A stretch of 37,578 nt of DNA from a virus. The position numbers and the translations under genes are program-made. The notes beneath the pieces are model-generated. The model made no database searches. It saw only the letters and a list, made by a program, of their open reading frames with translations, and was not told the DNA's origin. Numbering within the stretch: position 1 is the stretch's first letter; every line of letters begins with the position of its first letter. Below are positions 1 to 7,388 of this stretch, piece after piece. The stretch is from the IMG/VR virus record IMGVR_UViG_3300027971_000109, positions 1 to 37,578 of that record; one strand, 5' to 3'.

Positions 1-2
1 AA

Positions 3-311
3 GCCAGTTCTAATCAAAAAAGACTTAAAGAATATGATAAGCCGCTAGAAAAAGTTCATCCAGAAGATTATATTCCGGGCGGAGGCATGTTAAAGGGTTT
101 AGCTAAAGCAGCCGCCAGAAGTGCTGAAAAACAAGCCGCTAAAAAAGCCACTGAAAGTGCAGTTAAATCAGAACGCACAAGAGCAAGCGGAGCTATGAAA
201 GATGATTTTAAGCCAAGTGAAATTCGTGAGGGTTATAAATCTGGTGGTAAAGTTGCTGGTAAATTAGCTACTCGTGGGTATGGTATTTCTAAACATGGGA
301 AAGCAAGATGA
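3..311 (+). CDS. Small basic virion-region protein, 5' end cut by window
   Basis: The frame is open from the window edge, so the gene probably starts upstream. An internal ATG at 87 has no obvious ribosome site, and the codons before it read as plausible protein (KPLEKVHPEDYIPGGGM). The visible 102 residues are rich in Lys, Ala and Arg. They carry two glycine-pair motifs (PGGGM, KSGGKVAGK) and end in TRGYGISKHGKAR. A similar ending, TRGNGCATKGTKARG, closes the unrelated protein at 1984. Such short basic proteins are common between portal/capsid and connector genes of podovirus-like phages, and their role is not known. The stop overlaps the next start (ATGA), so translation is probably coupled. 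Confidence 0.8.
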   Translation, partial: ASSNQKRLKEYDKPLEKVHPEDYIPGGGMLKGLAKAAARSAEKQAAKKATESAVKSERTRASGAMKDDFKPSEIREGYKSGGKVAGKLATRGYGISKHGKAR

Positions 312-532
312 AAGCTAGTCGTGGTATGGGGGCGATGTCCCCTAAGAAAATACCTAAGACAAGTGAGTCAGCAGTGCTGTTGAAAAAGGGCGGTTTATAT
401 GAAAACATCCATAAAAAGCAAGCTCGTATTGCCGCTGGCTCTAAAGAAAAAATGCGGTCAGTTGGTGCAAAAGGCGCCCCTAGTAAACAAGACTTTATAA
501 ATTCAGCAAAAACAGCTAAAAAAGGTAAGTAA
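308..532 (+). CDS. Small basic conserved phage protein
   Basis: This 74-aa lysine-rich protein has no cysteine and no membrane segment. The pattern KKGGLYENIHKKQARIAAGS, followed by EKMR, GAKGAPS and AKTAKKGK, matches a small protein I recall from many tailed-phage structural operons, where it is annotated only as hypothetical. It starts within the stop codon of the preceding gene (ATGA) and ends 1 nt before the next small gene. The operon position, just before the connector genes, suggests a minor virion or assembly role; this is inference. The net positive charge would also suit DNA contact. Confidence 0.85.
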   Translation: MKASRGMGAMSPKKIPKTSESAVLLKKGGLYENIHKKQARIAAGSKEKMRSVGAKGAPSKQDFINSAKTAKKGK

Positions 533-533
533 A

Positions 534-668
534 ATGGGCGAATTCACTATGTACGTACACTTCATAAAAGGCGTTATGTTAGGTGCAGAAATAGTGCATG
601 AAGATGATTGCGATATGCTTGTGTTTGATTTTGTAATTGTACGTTTAATATTCGAGTTTCCAAAATGA
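534..668 (+). CDS. 44-aa small conserved phage protein
   Basis: A short reading frame (MGEFTMYVHFIKGVMLGAEI at the N terminus, ending LIFEFPK) exactly fills the gap between its neighbours. Its TGA overlaps the ATG of the connector gene at 665. The pattern of a hydrophobic strand, the FIKGVMLG turn, an acidic HEDD segment and a second hydrophobic strand FDFVIVRLIFEF resembles tiny phage proteins of about 45 residues that I recall from other tailed-phage genomes. Function is unknown. It might pack as a small beta sandwich or sit at a membrane, but no clear transmembrane helix is present. The tight coupling on both sides is the main support for translation. Confidence 0.7.
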   Translation: MGEFTMYVHFIKGVMLGAEIVHEDDCDMLVFDFVIVRLIFEFPK

Positions 669-1399
669 CAACAACTGGAACCAGTGCATTTAATCTAGAC
701 TTAGCAGACCTTATTGAAGAAGCGTTTGAGAGGTGTGGTCAAGAATTACGCTCTGGTTATGACTTTCGTACAGCAAGACGTTCTTTAAACTTATTAACTA
801 TTGAATGGGCAAACCGTGGAATTAATCTTTGGACAATTGAAGAAGGCACTATCCCAATGGTGCAGGGCACTAACACTTACGACTTACCTACGGATACGAT
901 TGATTTATTGGAACACCAGATTAGAACAAATGCTGGACAAACTAACAATCAAACCGATATCACCATCAGTCGCATCAGTATATCTACCTACTCTACAATC
1001 CCTAATAAACTAGCTCAGGGAAGACCAATTCAGGTATGGATTAATAGGCAGTCTGGCGCAACCTACCCTACCGGTGCAACACCCGATAGAAGCCCTCAAG
1101 TTACAGTTTGGCCCACCCCTGACCAGTCTAACTACTATACCTTTGTTTATTGGCGTATGCGCCGTATACAGGACGCTGGCAATGCTGTAAATACCCAAGA
1201 TATTCCGTTTCGTTGGCTGCCTTGTATGGTGGCTGGTTTAGCTTATTACTTGTCTTTAAAACTTCCTAATATGGACGTTAATAGGGTTATGGGCTTAAAA
1301 CAAGATTATGAACAGCAGTTTCAATTTGCTTCTGAAGAAGACCGTGAGAAGGCACCGATTCGTTTTATTCCGAGATTTACTTTTTTAGGTAATGGCTAA
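665..1399 (+). CDS. Head-tail connector / adaptor protein (P22 gp4-like or SU10 adaptor-like)
   Basis: This 244-aa protein opens with an acidic helix (DLADLIEEAFERCGQELRSG), then helix RTARRSLNLLTIEWANRGIN. Beta strands with the recurring NTYDLPTDTIDLL segment follow, then a PQVTVWPTPD turn and a C-terminal helical part. This order (N-terminal helices, LP-D motif, P-TPD turn) is typical of adaptors that form a ring under the portal in short-tailed phages, such as P22 gp4 and the SU10 adaptor. The assignment rests on remembered family patterns, not a search. A second protein of the same general design lies at 2656, so the neck may contain two rings. The stop overlaps the next start by one base. 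Confidence 0.75.
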   Translation: MTTTGTSAFNLDLADLIEEAFERCGQELRSGYDFRTARRSLNLLTIEWANRGINLWTIEEGTIPMVQGTNTYDLPTDTIDLLEHQIRTNAGQTNNQTDITISRISISTYSTIPNKLAQGRPIQVWINRQSGATYPTGATPDRSPQVTVWPTPDQSNYYTFVYWRMRRIQDAGNAVNTQDIPFRWLPCMVAGLAYYLSLKLPNMDVNRVMGLKQDYEQQFQFASEEDREKAPIRFIPRFTFLGNG

Positions 1400-1776
1400 T
1401 GACTACGATGTTTTCGTCTGGCAAGTTTTCAATTGCGGAGTGTGACCGTTGTGGATTTCGTTACAAACTTACAGAGCTTAAAAAACTTACTATTAAGACT
1501 AAAAACGTCAGTATTAAAGTTTGCCATGAGTGTTGGGAGATGGACCATCCACAGCTTCAACTTGGTATGTATCCGGTTAATGACCCTCAAGCAGTTCGTG
1601 AACCCAGAAGAGACAATAGTTATTATCAGTCAGGCTATGATGTTAATGGGTTTCCTAGCGGCGGTAGTAGGCAAATTCAGTGGGGTTTTAACCCGGTAGG
1701 TATGAAATATGATTTCAATGAGACCCCAAATGCGTTACAATCAAGGGGTGTAACTAATAGCGTAACAATCAGTTAA
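1399..1776 (+). CDS. Four-cysteine zinc-ribbon-like phage protein
   Basis: This 125-aa protein carries C15-x2-C18 and C42-x2-C45 on two short beta segments (AECDRCGF and VCHECWEMDH), a classic zinc-ribbon spacing. After the knuckles comes HPQLQLGMYPVNDPQAVREPRRDN, a Pro/Arg-rich linker I recall from similar small phage proteins next to connector genes, and then a low-complexity tail. It probably binds one zinc ion. The partner is unknown; as it sits between two connector genes, a neck or DNA-end role is possible but is inference. The ATG at 1399 shares a base with the preceding TAA; the fourth codon is a second ATG and could also start translation. Confidence 0.8.
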   Translation: MTTMFSSGKFSIAECDRCGFRYKLTELKKLTIKTKNVSIKVCHECWEMDHPQLQLGMYPVNDPQAVREPRRDNSYYQSGYDVNGFPSGGSRQIQWGFNPVGMKYDFNETPNALQSRGVTNSVTIS

Positions 1777-1786
1777 GGAGCTAAAA

Positions 1787-1981
1787 ATGGCAAAGATGGA
1801 AAAAGAAGATATTAAGCAAGATAAGGCAATCATTAAGAAAGCTTTTAAAATGCATGATAAACAAGAGCATAAGGGTGGTAAGGGCACAAACCTAACCAAG
1901 TTATCTAAAGGTGGCAAGACTAATGAAGACTTAAAGTCTATGGGTCGTAATATGGCTAAACTTAAAGCGAACGGTAAATAA
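1787..1981 (+). CDS. Small lysine-rich conserved phage protein
   Basis: This 64-aa protein begins about ten bases after a strong AGGAG ribosome site. It is dominated by Lys and Asp in the order EDIKQDKAIIKKAFKMHDKQ, then EHKGGKGTNLTKLSKGGK. This layout matches a very common small protein of phage structural operons (D-KQDK, K-A, H-K-H-G, TKL-KGG). Function is unknown; the amphipathic N-terminal helix and basic loops suggest protein or DNA binding inside the particle. It is followed after two bases by the next small gene. Confidence 0.85.
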   Translation: MAKMEKEDIKQDKAIIKKAFKMHDKQEHKGGKGTNLTKLSKGGKTNEDLKSMGRNMAKLKANGK

Positions 1982-1983
1982 TC

Positions 1984-2193
1984 ATGGGCAAATTCAGCGA
2001 AAAATTAATGGGTAAAGAAGTTGGCAACGCAGAAAAATATGCAGAGCCACATACACCCAAAGGAACAGAGTTAAATACCGCAGAACTAGGTGGCGGCGCA
2101 TTTGATTATTCTGGCATGAAAACTGAAGGTATTGTAACCCGTGGTAATGGTTGCGCAACAAAAGGTACTAAAGCTAGAGGACCGATGGCTTAA
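1984..2193 (+). CDS. Small protein with C-terminal RGxGxAxxG-type motif
   Basis: This 69-aa protein starts two bases after the preceding stop. The first half is charged (GKEVGNAEKYAEPHTPKG). The C terminus, TRGNGCATKGTKARGPMA, belongs to a short motif (RG-G-A-(K/R)GKT-GR) that I recall at the ends of many small phage proteins. A similar ending closes the first protein of this window. The motif has no known function that I can name. Its presence at the very end of otherwise different proteins suggests a recognition tag for assembly or packaging, which is speculation. Confidence 0.8.
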   Translation: MGKFSEKLMGKEVGNAEKYAEPHTPKGTELNTAELGGGAFDYSGMKTEGIVTRGNGCATKGTKARGPMA

Positions 2194-2197
2194 TATT

Positions 2198-2659
2198 ATG
2201 CCTTATAAAGACCCTAACGACCCTAGGCGCTACGAAAAAAATAAAGCGTGGACTGAAGCCAACAAAGAAAAAGTTGCGCTTTATAGAAAAACTTACGCTG
2301 AAAAAAATAAAGAAGAAACAAAAAATAGGCTAGTAAAGTGGAAAAAAGAAAATCCAGAAAAAATGCGTGAGATGCAAAAACAATGGGTTTTACGAAACAA
2401 GGGGCAACATTTGGCAACTGTTAGAAAAAGACAAACAGCAAAAATGAAACGTACTCCAAATTGGTTAACTGAATTTGATTTTTTAAAAATTAAATGTATA
2501 TATTCTATTTCCGCAATGCTTACTCGTGAAAACAAAGAGCCTTGGCATGTTGACCATATTATTCCATTGCAAGGTAAATTGGTGTCTGGACTTCACGTAC
2601 CTAGTAATTTGCAAGTAATCCGTGGTTCTGAGAATTGGAAAAAAGGTAATAGAGTATGA
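2198..2659 (+). CDS. Free-standing HNH homing endonuclease
   Basis: This 153-aa protein has a long, highly charged N-terminal helical region (repeats of WxxANKEKVALYRKTYAEKNKEE type). A C-terminal HNH fold follows, with WHVDHIIPLQGKLVSGLHVP, then SNLQVI and NWKKG. The DH pair, the LVSGLHVPxNLQ loop and the final N are the catalytic layout of small phage HNH nucleases. I place the start at 2198, not at the in-frame ATG 2141 inside the preceding gene, because the 2198 N terminus (MPYKDPNDPRRYEKNKAW) matches the family. The gene is more A- and lysine-rich than its neighbours, as expected for a mobile insertion, yet its stop overlaps the next start (ATGA), so it is well fitted into the operon. 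Confidence 0.9.
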   Translation: MPYKDPNDPRRYEKNKAWTEANKEKVALYRKTYAEKNKEETKNRLVKWKKENPEKMREMQKQWVLRNKGQHLATVRKRQTAKMKRTPNWLTEFDFLKIKCIYSISAMLTRENKEPWHVDHIIPLQGKLVSGLHVPSNLQVIRGSENWKKGNRV

Positions 2660-3381
2660 ACTACGAAACTCTTTTTCAAACCATTAAAAACTACGCAGAA
2701 AATGAATTCCCAAGTACTACATTTACTGGGACTGATGGAACTACGACTGTAACAACAGCAAGCGATACACAGGTTGATACCTTTATTACTGAAGCTGAAA
2801 CACGGATATACAATGCAATTAATATTCCAACACTGAGAAGAAACGTAACGGGAACTTTAACGGCAGGGAATCAGTATTTATCTTTACCAACTGATTGGCT
2901 ATCTGCTTATTCTGTGGCTGTTTATACTGCTGACTATTCAACACCTTTTACGTACTTACTTAACAAAGACGTTAGTTTTATTCGTGAGGCATACCCAACG
3001 CCGACAGTAACTGGAACGCCCAAGTTCTATTCATTATTTGGTACGCAGTACACTAACGTCAATGCTTTGTCATGTCTTCTAGGACCTACACCAGATGCTA
3101 ATTACCAAGTTGAAATGCATTATTTTTACTACCCCCCATCTATTACTACCGCTGGAGAGTCTTGGCTTGGTAATAATTATGACCCTATTTTACTTTATGG
3201 GGCGTTGATGGAAGCTGCTGTTTATATGAAAGCAGAAGCCGATATTATTGCTTTATATGCCAATAAATACCAAGAAGCGTTAGGAGAATTACGTAGAATG
3301 TGTGACGCTCTTGAACGGGGTGATAGTTATAGAGATGGTCAGCTTAAACTTAATGTTGCTCCTAAAGGCGGGGTTGCATAA
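2656..3381 (+). CDS. Second connector / adaptor-type protein (SU10 adaptor-like)
   Basis: This 241-aa protein has an N-terminal helix (YETLFQTIKNYAENEFP), a helix around FITEAETRIYNAINIPTLRR, a beta core with NQYLSLPTDWLSAYSV, a LGPTPDANYQVEMHYFYYPP strand pair, and two long C-terminal helices (LLYGALMEAAVYMKAEADI, YANKYQEALGELRRMCDALE). That is the domain order of adaptor proteins which bridge portal and nozzle in SU10-type podoviruses. The call comes from the family pattern; a structure prediction would be decisive. It differs in sequence from the connector at 665, so the two are probably successive rings or ancient paralogs. It is coupled to the HNH gene upstream and abuts the next gene. 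Confidence 0.75.
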   Translation: MNYETLFQTIKNYAENEFPSTTFTGTDGTTTVTTASDTQVDTFITEAETRIYNAINIPTLRRNVTGTLTAGNQYLSLPTDWLSAYSVAVYTADYSTPFTYLLNKDVSFIREAYPTPTVTGTPKFYSLFGTQYTNVNALSCLLGPTPDANYQVEMHYFYYPPSITTAGESWLGNNYDPILLYGALMEAAVYMKAEADIIALYANKYQEALGELRRMCDALERGDSYRDGQLKLNVAPKGGVA

Positions 3382-3800
3382 TGAGTTTTACACAAGGTCA
3401 ATGCACCATATTTAAACAGAACCTTTTGAATGGATTGGAGAACTTTACTAGTGGAACCTATAAAATTGCACTTTATACATCTCTGGCTAATCTGGACAAT
3501 ACAACTACTGCTTATAGTACTTCCAATGAGATTTCTGGAACGGGATACACCGCTGGAGGACAAACCCTAACCAACATCCCGCCAGCAAGTAGCACTAGCG
3601 ATAATTCGGCATATATTTCATTTAATAATGTTACTTGGACCGGCGCATCCTTTACTGCTAGGGGTGCTTTGATTTATAATGGGACTACAAATGCGGCTGT
3701 ATGTGTATTAGATTTTGGGTCTGATAAAATAGCGTCAGGCAATTTTACTGTAACTTTTCCAACAGCTACATCCACAACGGCTGTTATTATTCTTAACTAG
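3381..3800 (+). CDS. Beta-rich virion surface or fibre-associated protein
   Basis: This 139-aa protein is made almost wholly of predicted strands with a Thr/Ser/Gly bias: KIALYTSLANL, then GTGYTAGGQTL, VTWTGASFTARGALIYNGT, VCVLDFGSDK and NFTVTFPTATSTTAVI. The TGYTAGG, W-GASFTARGALIYN and LDFGSDK-NFTVTFP blocks form a pattern I recall from phage virion proteins of about 140 residues, usually annotated hypothetical or structural. It is probably a jelly-roll-like subunit on the tail or capsid surface. There is no signal peptide and no coiled coil. It begins one base into the preceding stop codon and is the first of about a dozen similar beta-rich genes. Confidence 0.8.
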   Translation: MSFTQGQCTIFKQNLLNGLENFTSGTYKIALYTSLANLDNTTTAYSTSNEISGTGYTAGGQTLTNIPPASSTSDNSAYISFNNVTWTGASFTARGALIYNGTTNAAVCVLDFGSDKIASGNFTVTFPTATSTTAVIILN

Positions 3801-3808
3801 GAGCAATT

Positions 3809-4588
3809 ATGAAACAAGAATTATCAAAATTTGGAGACACTTCAGTTGCCTCCGTAACTCGTGGAGCTGGCTCTAGCGAGACTTTAGGTATGCAGGGTGT
3901 TTATCACGTTGTTTGCCGTGATTCAGAAGGCAATATTAAATGGGAAGATACTGCTCCTAATGTAGTTACATCTATTGGTAAACAGTCTTTATTTGACTTT
4001 TACTTTGGCGCTACTGGTACAGGCGGTGGTACAGCTTCCGGTGCAAACTATTTAGGTCTTGTTGGTTACACGGGTACAACCGTAACTGCTGGTTCTTTTG
4101 TTACTGGCGCAACATATCAAATTTTAGTTCCCGGCACTACAAACTTTACTTTAATTGGTGCAGCTAACAGCACTGCGGGTACTGTGTTTGTTGCTACAGG
4201 TGCTGGTTCTGGTACAGGTACAGCTAATTTAATTGGTACATTCCTAGCTGCTGATACAATGGCTTCACACAGTGGATGGGTTGAAGTTGGTTTAACTAAC
4301 GCCCCTACATACACAGGTAACAGACAGTCAATCACTTGGACAGCCGCAACATCGTCTGGAACTTCACCATCTAACGTAACAACTAAGACAGGTTCTGCTG
4401 TAACATTTGCAATTACTTCTTCTGGTAGCGTTGGTGGTTGTTTTATTAACGGCGGTGCATCTGCATCTGCTACTAAGGATACAACTACAGGTGTTCTGTA
4501 TTCTGCTGGCGCATTTACTGGCGGATATAAAACAGTTGCAAACGGTGATTCGTTGGCAGTTACTTATTCAACTACAGCAACTAGTTAA
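3809..4588 (+). CDS. Beta-rich virion protein with inserted GTTNFTLIGA-type module
   Basis: This 259-aa protein has an N-terminal segment GVYHVVCRDSEGNIKWEDTA-PN and later FLAADTMASHSGWVEVGL, which resemble a family of phage structural proteins. Between these lies a module of about 50 residues (about 90-145) with ATYQILVPGTTNFTLIGA and GTVFVATGAGSGTGTA. It resembles a small repeat-like module seen inside many unrelated phage proteins, so it looks inserted. The rest is Ser/Thr/Gly-rich beta structure. A good AGGAG site precedes the ATG. Likely a fibre or decoration protein; the exact place in the particle cannot be read from sequence. Confidence 0.8.
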   Translation: MKQELSKFGDTSVASVTRGAGSSETLGMQGVYHVVCRDSEGNIKWEDTAPNVVTSIGKQSLFDFYFGATGTGGGTASGANYLGLVGYTGTTVTAGSFVTGATYQILVPGTTNFTLIGAANSTAGTVFVATGAGSGTGTANLIGTFLAADTMASHSGWVEVGLTNAPTYTGNRQSITWTAATSSGTSPSNVTTKTGSAVTFAITSSGSVGGCFINGGASASATKDTTTGVLYSAGAFTGGYKTVANGDSLAVTYSTTATS

Positions 4589-4601
4589 TTAGGAGCTTAA
4601 T

Positions 4602-4967
4602 ATGGCTCTTGTCTTAGCGGATAGAGTCCAACAAACGGGTACGGCTAATACTACTGTTAGCTTTACCCTAAGCGGTTCTGTGACTGGGTTTCAGTCTTTT
4701 GCCGTGGTTGGCAATACTAATACAACGTACTATAGTGCGTTTGATGCTTCTGGAAACTGGGAAGTAGGTCTTGGTACGTACTCAACAACTGGACCTACTC
4801 TAACCCGCACAACAATCCTTACATCATCAAACTCAAATGCCGCAGTTACATTTTCAGGAACGGTTAACGTATTTGTTACCTACCCATCTAGTAAATCTGT
4901 GTATGCTAATAACATAGATATATCAGCAACAAACATTGATATGCAACAAAATTATGGAGGCTTTTAA
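4602..4967 (+). CDS. Fibre-base-like virion protein, first copy of a paralogous pair
   Basis: This 121-aa protein begins MALVLADRVQQTGTANTTVS and continues with SVTGFQSFAVVGNTNTTYYS, NWEVGLGTYSTTGPTLTRTT and a final strand FVTYPSSKSVYAN. It is clearly paralogous to the protein at 6509: most residues agree over the first 95 positions, including the whole AVVGNTNTTYY and TYSTTGPTLTRTT blocks. Proteins with this start are common in phage fibre gene clusters. The short C-terminal tail after the shared domain (NNIDISATNIDMQQNYGGF) differs from its paralog. It probably acts as a small trimeric or adaptor-like base for fibre parts. AGGAG lies just before the ATG. Confidence 0.8.
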   Translation: MALVLADRVQQTGTANTTVSFTLSGSVTGFQSFAVVGNTNTTYYSAFDASGNWEVGLGTYSTTGPTLTRTTILTSSNSNAAVTFSGTVNVFVTYPSSKSVYANNIDISATNIDMQQNYGGF

Positions 4968-5378
4968 ATGCCAGCAAATACAACCCCTATTTTTCCGGTA
5001 ACGCCAATTGTTGGTATTGCCACATTAACTTCGGCAACAGCTATTACTTCCCGTGCTAACATTACGGGCACAACGGGCTTAGTTCAATTAACCGCTACGT
5101 CTACTAATGGTACAAGAGTTGATGCTATTACTGTTGAGGCTAAAGGAACAACTGTAGCAAACATTATTAGTATTTGGATGTATAACGGAACAACTTCTTA
5201 TTTATATACTGAGATTCCCGTCACGGCTATTACACCTAGTACAACAGTTTCTGCGTTTACAAGTACTACTACTTTTGCCAACTTGGTAATACCTCCAACA
5301 TATCAGTTGTATATTTCTGAGCAGGTAGGTACATCAAGTGCTGATTTTAACGTTTATGCTTTTGGTGGACAATACTAA
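4968..5378 (+). CDS. Beta-rich virion protein, unknown family
   Basis: This 136-aa protein contains no Cys and little charge. The predicted strands alternate through LTSATAITSRANITGTTGLV, DAITVEAKGTTVANIISIWM and YLYTEIPVTAI to LVIPPTYQLYISEQVGTSSA and a final FNVYAFGGQY. It looks like a single beta sandwich of the kind seen in phage fibre accessory or capsid decoration proteins. I do not recognise a named family. It starts directly after the preceding stop and its last base is the first base of the next gene. The gene in the matching position after the second fibre-base paralog (7062) has a similar layout, but the sequences are hard to align. Confidence 0.75.
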   Translation: MPANTTPIFPVTPIVGIATLTSATAITSRANITGTTGLVQLTATSTNGTRVDAITVEAKGTTVANIISIWMYNGTTSYLYTEIPVTAITPSTTVSAFTSTTTFANLVIPPTYQLYISEQVGTSSADFNVYAFGGQY

Positions 5379-5794
5379 TGGCTTTTGCTAAATCCTTTAA
5401 ACAAGATGCGGCTATAGTGCCGCAATCTGGCATTGCTAACATTACGGGCGAAATACGGGCAAGTGGGAACATAACTGCGTATTATTCTTCTGATGCTAAG
5501 TTTAAAGAAAACGTCAAACCAATTGAAAATGCACTAGAAAAAGTTATAGCCATTGGTGGCAAAGAGTTTGACTGGACAGATGAATACATTAACGCTCATG
5601 GTGGTATAGACGGTTATTTTGTTAATAAAAAAGATTTTGGTGTTATAGCTCAAGACGTTCAAAAAGTATTTCCAAAAGCTGTAAGAACTAGGTCAGACGG
5701 CACGTTAGCTGTAGATTATGAAAAACTAAGCGTATTAGCTTTTGCTGCAATATCAGAATTATTAAAACGTATTGAAGTTTTAGAGGCTAAATAA
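5378..5794 (+). CDS. Stand-alone S74-type intramolecular chaperone protein
   Basis: Residues about 37-138 of this 138-aa protein match the S74 / endosialidase-type chaperone domain: SSDAKFKENVKPIENALEKV, DFGVIAQDVQKVFPKAV, and DYEKLSVLAFAAISELLKRI ending in a short coiled coil. In the family this domain helps fibres trimerise and then cuts itself off using a Ser-Lys pair. Here S38-D39 with K43 sits in the right spacing for the self-cleavage site. Usually the domain ends a long fibre or tailspike; only about 36 residues precede it here. Those include GNITAY, the same six residues near the end of the fibre at 10447. It may therefore serve as a tiny fibre tip or act in trans. Confidence 0.9.
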   Translation: MAFAKSFKQDAAIVPQSGIANITGEIRASGNITAYYSSDAKFKENVKPIENALEKVIAIGGKEFDWTDEYINAHGGIDGYFVNKKDFGVIAQDVQKVFPKAVRTRSDGTLAVDYEKLSVLAFAAISELLKRIEVLEAK

Positions 5795-6507
5795 TGTTTG
5801 GCTATGCAGCTTTTGCTCAACCAGCGTTTGCGGGGTTAGGTAGCGCAAGTTTTGCAGTAGCGCTTACCGAAGCTTTTACTAGCGCAGATTCTTCTACAGG
5901 CGGTATTTTATTTTCAAGTGTACTTACTGAAATTTTAACTTCGGCGGATTCTTCAACAGGTATACCAACATTTGCAGGGTTAATTACTGAGGCTCTAACT
6001 TCAGCAGATTCACAGTCTTTAACAACGGCGTTTGCATCTTTAATAACAGAAGCTTTAACCGTAAACGATACACAAACCGTAGTAACAGCGTTTGTTTCAG
6101 CCATTACTGAAGTTATAACGGCGGCGGATGAATCAAGCCCATTACGAACACAGTTTTCTGACATATCAGAAGCAATAGCCCTAGAGGAATTAGAATCTGT
6201 AATTACTGCGTTTGTTGCGGCGACTAGTGAACCATTATCACCAGCGGATGCTCAGTCTGTTATAACATCTTTTGTGTCTGCAATTACTGAAAACATAAGC
6301 GTAGCAAACGTTCAAACAGTAGTAGCTGCTTTTGTTGGCGCTATAGCTGAAAATTTAAGTTTAAACGACCAAGAGACTTTAATAGCTAATTTTGTATCTT
6401 CCGCATCAGAACGAATAACGCTTGATTCCTTGCCAATAGGGTGGGGTTGGATTAGAATTGATGATAGTGAAACAACCGAATGGGTCTTAATAGACAATAG
6501 GCAATAA
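5794..6507 (+). CDS. Tandem 20-residue repeat virion protein, copy 1
   Basis: After an 19-residue Ala-rich start, this 237-aa protein consists of repeats of about 20 residues with consensus F-V-S-x-I-T-E-x-L-T-x-A-D-S-Q-x-V-x-x-A. Units begin at residues 20, 40, 60, 80, 100, 121, 140, 160 and 180, with a degenerate last unit at 200. A C-terminal cap, GWGWIRIDDSETTEWVLIDN, follows. The invariant Glu and near-invariant Asp at fixed spacing suggest a regular solenoid or stacked strands. The whole layout recurs at 9601. Its place among fibre genes suggests a virion surface spacer. No enzyme motif is visible. The gene overlaps the preceding stop by one base. Confidence 0.85.
   Translation: MFGYAAFAQPAFAGLGSASFAVALTEAFTSADSSTGGILFSSVLTEILTSADSSTGIPTFAGLITEALTSADSQSLTTAFASLITEALTVNDTQTVVTAFVSAITEVITAADESSPLRTQFSDISEAIALEELESVITAFVAATSEPLSPADAQSVITSFVSAITENISVANVQTVVAAFVGAIAENLSLNDQETLIANFVSSASERITLDSLPIGWGWIRIDDSETTEWVLIDNRQ
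5851..6390 (+). repeat. Nine tandem ~60-bp coding repeats
   Basis: Nine units encode F(V/A)SxITEALTxADxQ-type 20-mers. Two units differ by one residue (21 and 19), cancelling each other so the register is regained. The DNA units are clearly diverged at synonymous positions while the protein pattern is kept, so this is an old array under selection and not a recent slippage product. Confidence 0.85.
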
Positions 6508-6508
6508 T

Positions 6509-7060
6509 ATGGCACTTAATTTAGCAAATCGTGTACAGGAAAACGCTACCGTAAATACTACGGTAAGCTTCACGTTGACTGGAGCGGTTACAGGCTATCA
6601 ATCTTTTGCTGTTGTTGGTAACACAAATACGACTTATTATGGTGCTACAGACGGTGTAAACTGGGAAGTTGGTATTGCTACATACTCAACGACAGGACCA
6701 ACCCTAACCCGTACAACAGTTACATCATCATCTAATGGCGGTGCGGCTGTAAGTACGTTTAGTAACCCTGTTTTAGTTTATGTTGACTACCCTGCTGAAA
6801 ACGCAGCTTATTCTTCTAATAACCCCGGAACATTGGGTTATGCTTTATTATCAAACGGCACGGGTGTAGCTCCTTCTTGGCAACCGGTAACGGCAGGTGC
6901 TGCTGGCTCAACAACCGAAGTGCAGTATAATAACGCAGGGGCTTTAGCCGGTAATGCCAACTTTACGTACACTGGAAATGATGTTAATATACCGTTTGGA
7001 CCGTCAAATTCCGCCACACCTGCTTCTCGTGTGGCTTTAGCAATTTCTATGATGACTTAA
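6509..7060 (+). CDS. Fibre-base-like virion protein, second copy with fibre-type extension
   Basis: The first 95 residues of this 183-aa protein repeat the domain of the protein at 4602 (VNTTVSFTLTGAVTGYQSFA, VVGNTNTTYY, ATYSTTGPTLTRTT). The extension has GYALLSNGTGVAPSWQPV and STTEVQYNNAGALAGNANFT, the latter being a modular phrase very common in phage tail fibres just before the variable or S74 part. Here the protein stops about 35 residues later without a receptor-binding or S74 domain, so it looks like a fibre that has lost its distal end or hands over to a separate protein. It starts one base after the repeat-protein stop codon. Confidence 0.8.
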   Translation: MALNLANRVQENATVNTTVSFTLTGAVTGYQSFAVVGNTNTTYYGATDGVNWEVGIATYSTTGPTLTRTTVTSSSNGGAAVSTFSNPVLVYVDYPAENAAYSSNNPGTLGYALLSNGTGVAPSWQPVTAGAAGSTTEVQYNNAGALAGNANFTYTGNDVNIPFGPSNSATPASRVALAISMMT

Positions 7061-7061
7061 T

Positions 7062-7388
7062 ATGCCAACAAATTTTGTATCTGCTCAAGCTGCAAACGTT
7101 ACAACGATAACTACGGTGTATAACCCAACCACGGCTGGGGTTCAAGCTTCTATGTCAGGATGTCTGTTGGCAAATACAACAACAAGCACAGTAACGGCTA
7201 CAATCACTTTAACTAACGCAACTAATACTGTAACTACTAATATTGTTAAAAACGTCATTATTCCTGTAGGAACGTCTGTAAATATTCTTGTAGATGCTAG
7301 TAGAGTAAACGTACCACAAAACTACGCAGTCAAAGTCGTTGCTAGCGGCGCAACAGACGTAACCATCTCGGCAACGGAGGTCAGTTAA
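7062..7388 (+). CDS. Small beta-rich virion protein
   Basis: This 108-aa protein is mostly Thr, Asn, Val and Ala, arranged as strands (TTITTVYNPTTAGVQASMSG, TVTATITLTNATNTVTTNIV, KNVIIPVGTSVNILVD, NYAVKVVASGATDVTI). Such a short Ig-like or jelly-roll subunit fits a fibre or capsid accessory. I do not recognise a named family. Its order relative to the paralog at 6509 mirrors that of 4968 after 4602, so both may descend from one duplicated block. It ends one base into the next gene. Confidence 0.75.
   Translation: MPTNFVSAQAANVTTITTVYNPTTAGVQASMSGCLLANTTTSTVTATITLTNATNTVTTNIVKNVIIPVGTSVNILVDASRVNVPQNYAVKVVASGATDVTISATEVS

Noticed and set aside
2141-2197. Upstream in-frame ATG for the HNH gene
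   Set aside because: It would overlap the 69-aa gene and adds 19 residues unlike the family; ATG 2198 fits better.
5817-6164. Leftward 115-aa frame opposite the first repeat protein
   Set aside because: It is open only because the 60-bp coding repeats have the same codon pattern on the other strand; no ribosome site and Val/Ser-biased shadow composition. The 118-aa frame at 9837-10193 is the same effect.
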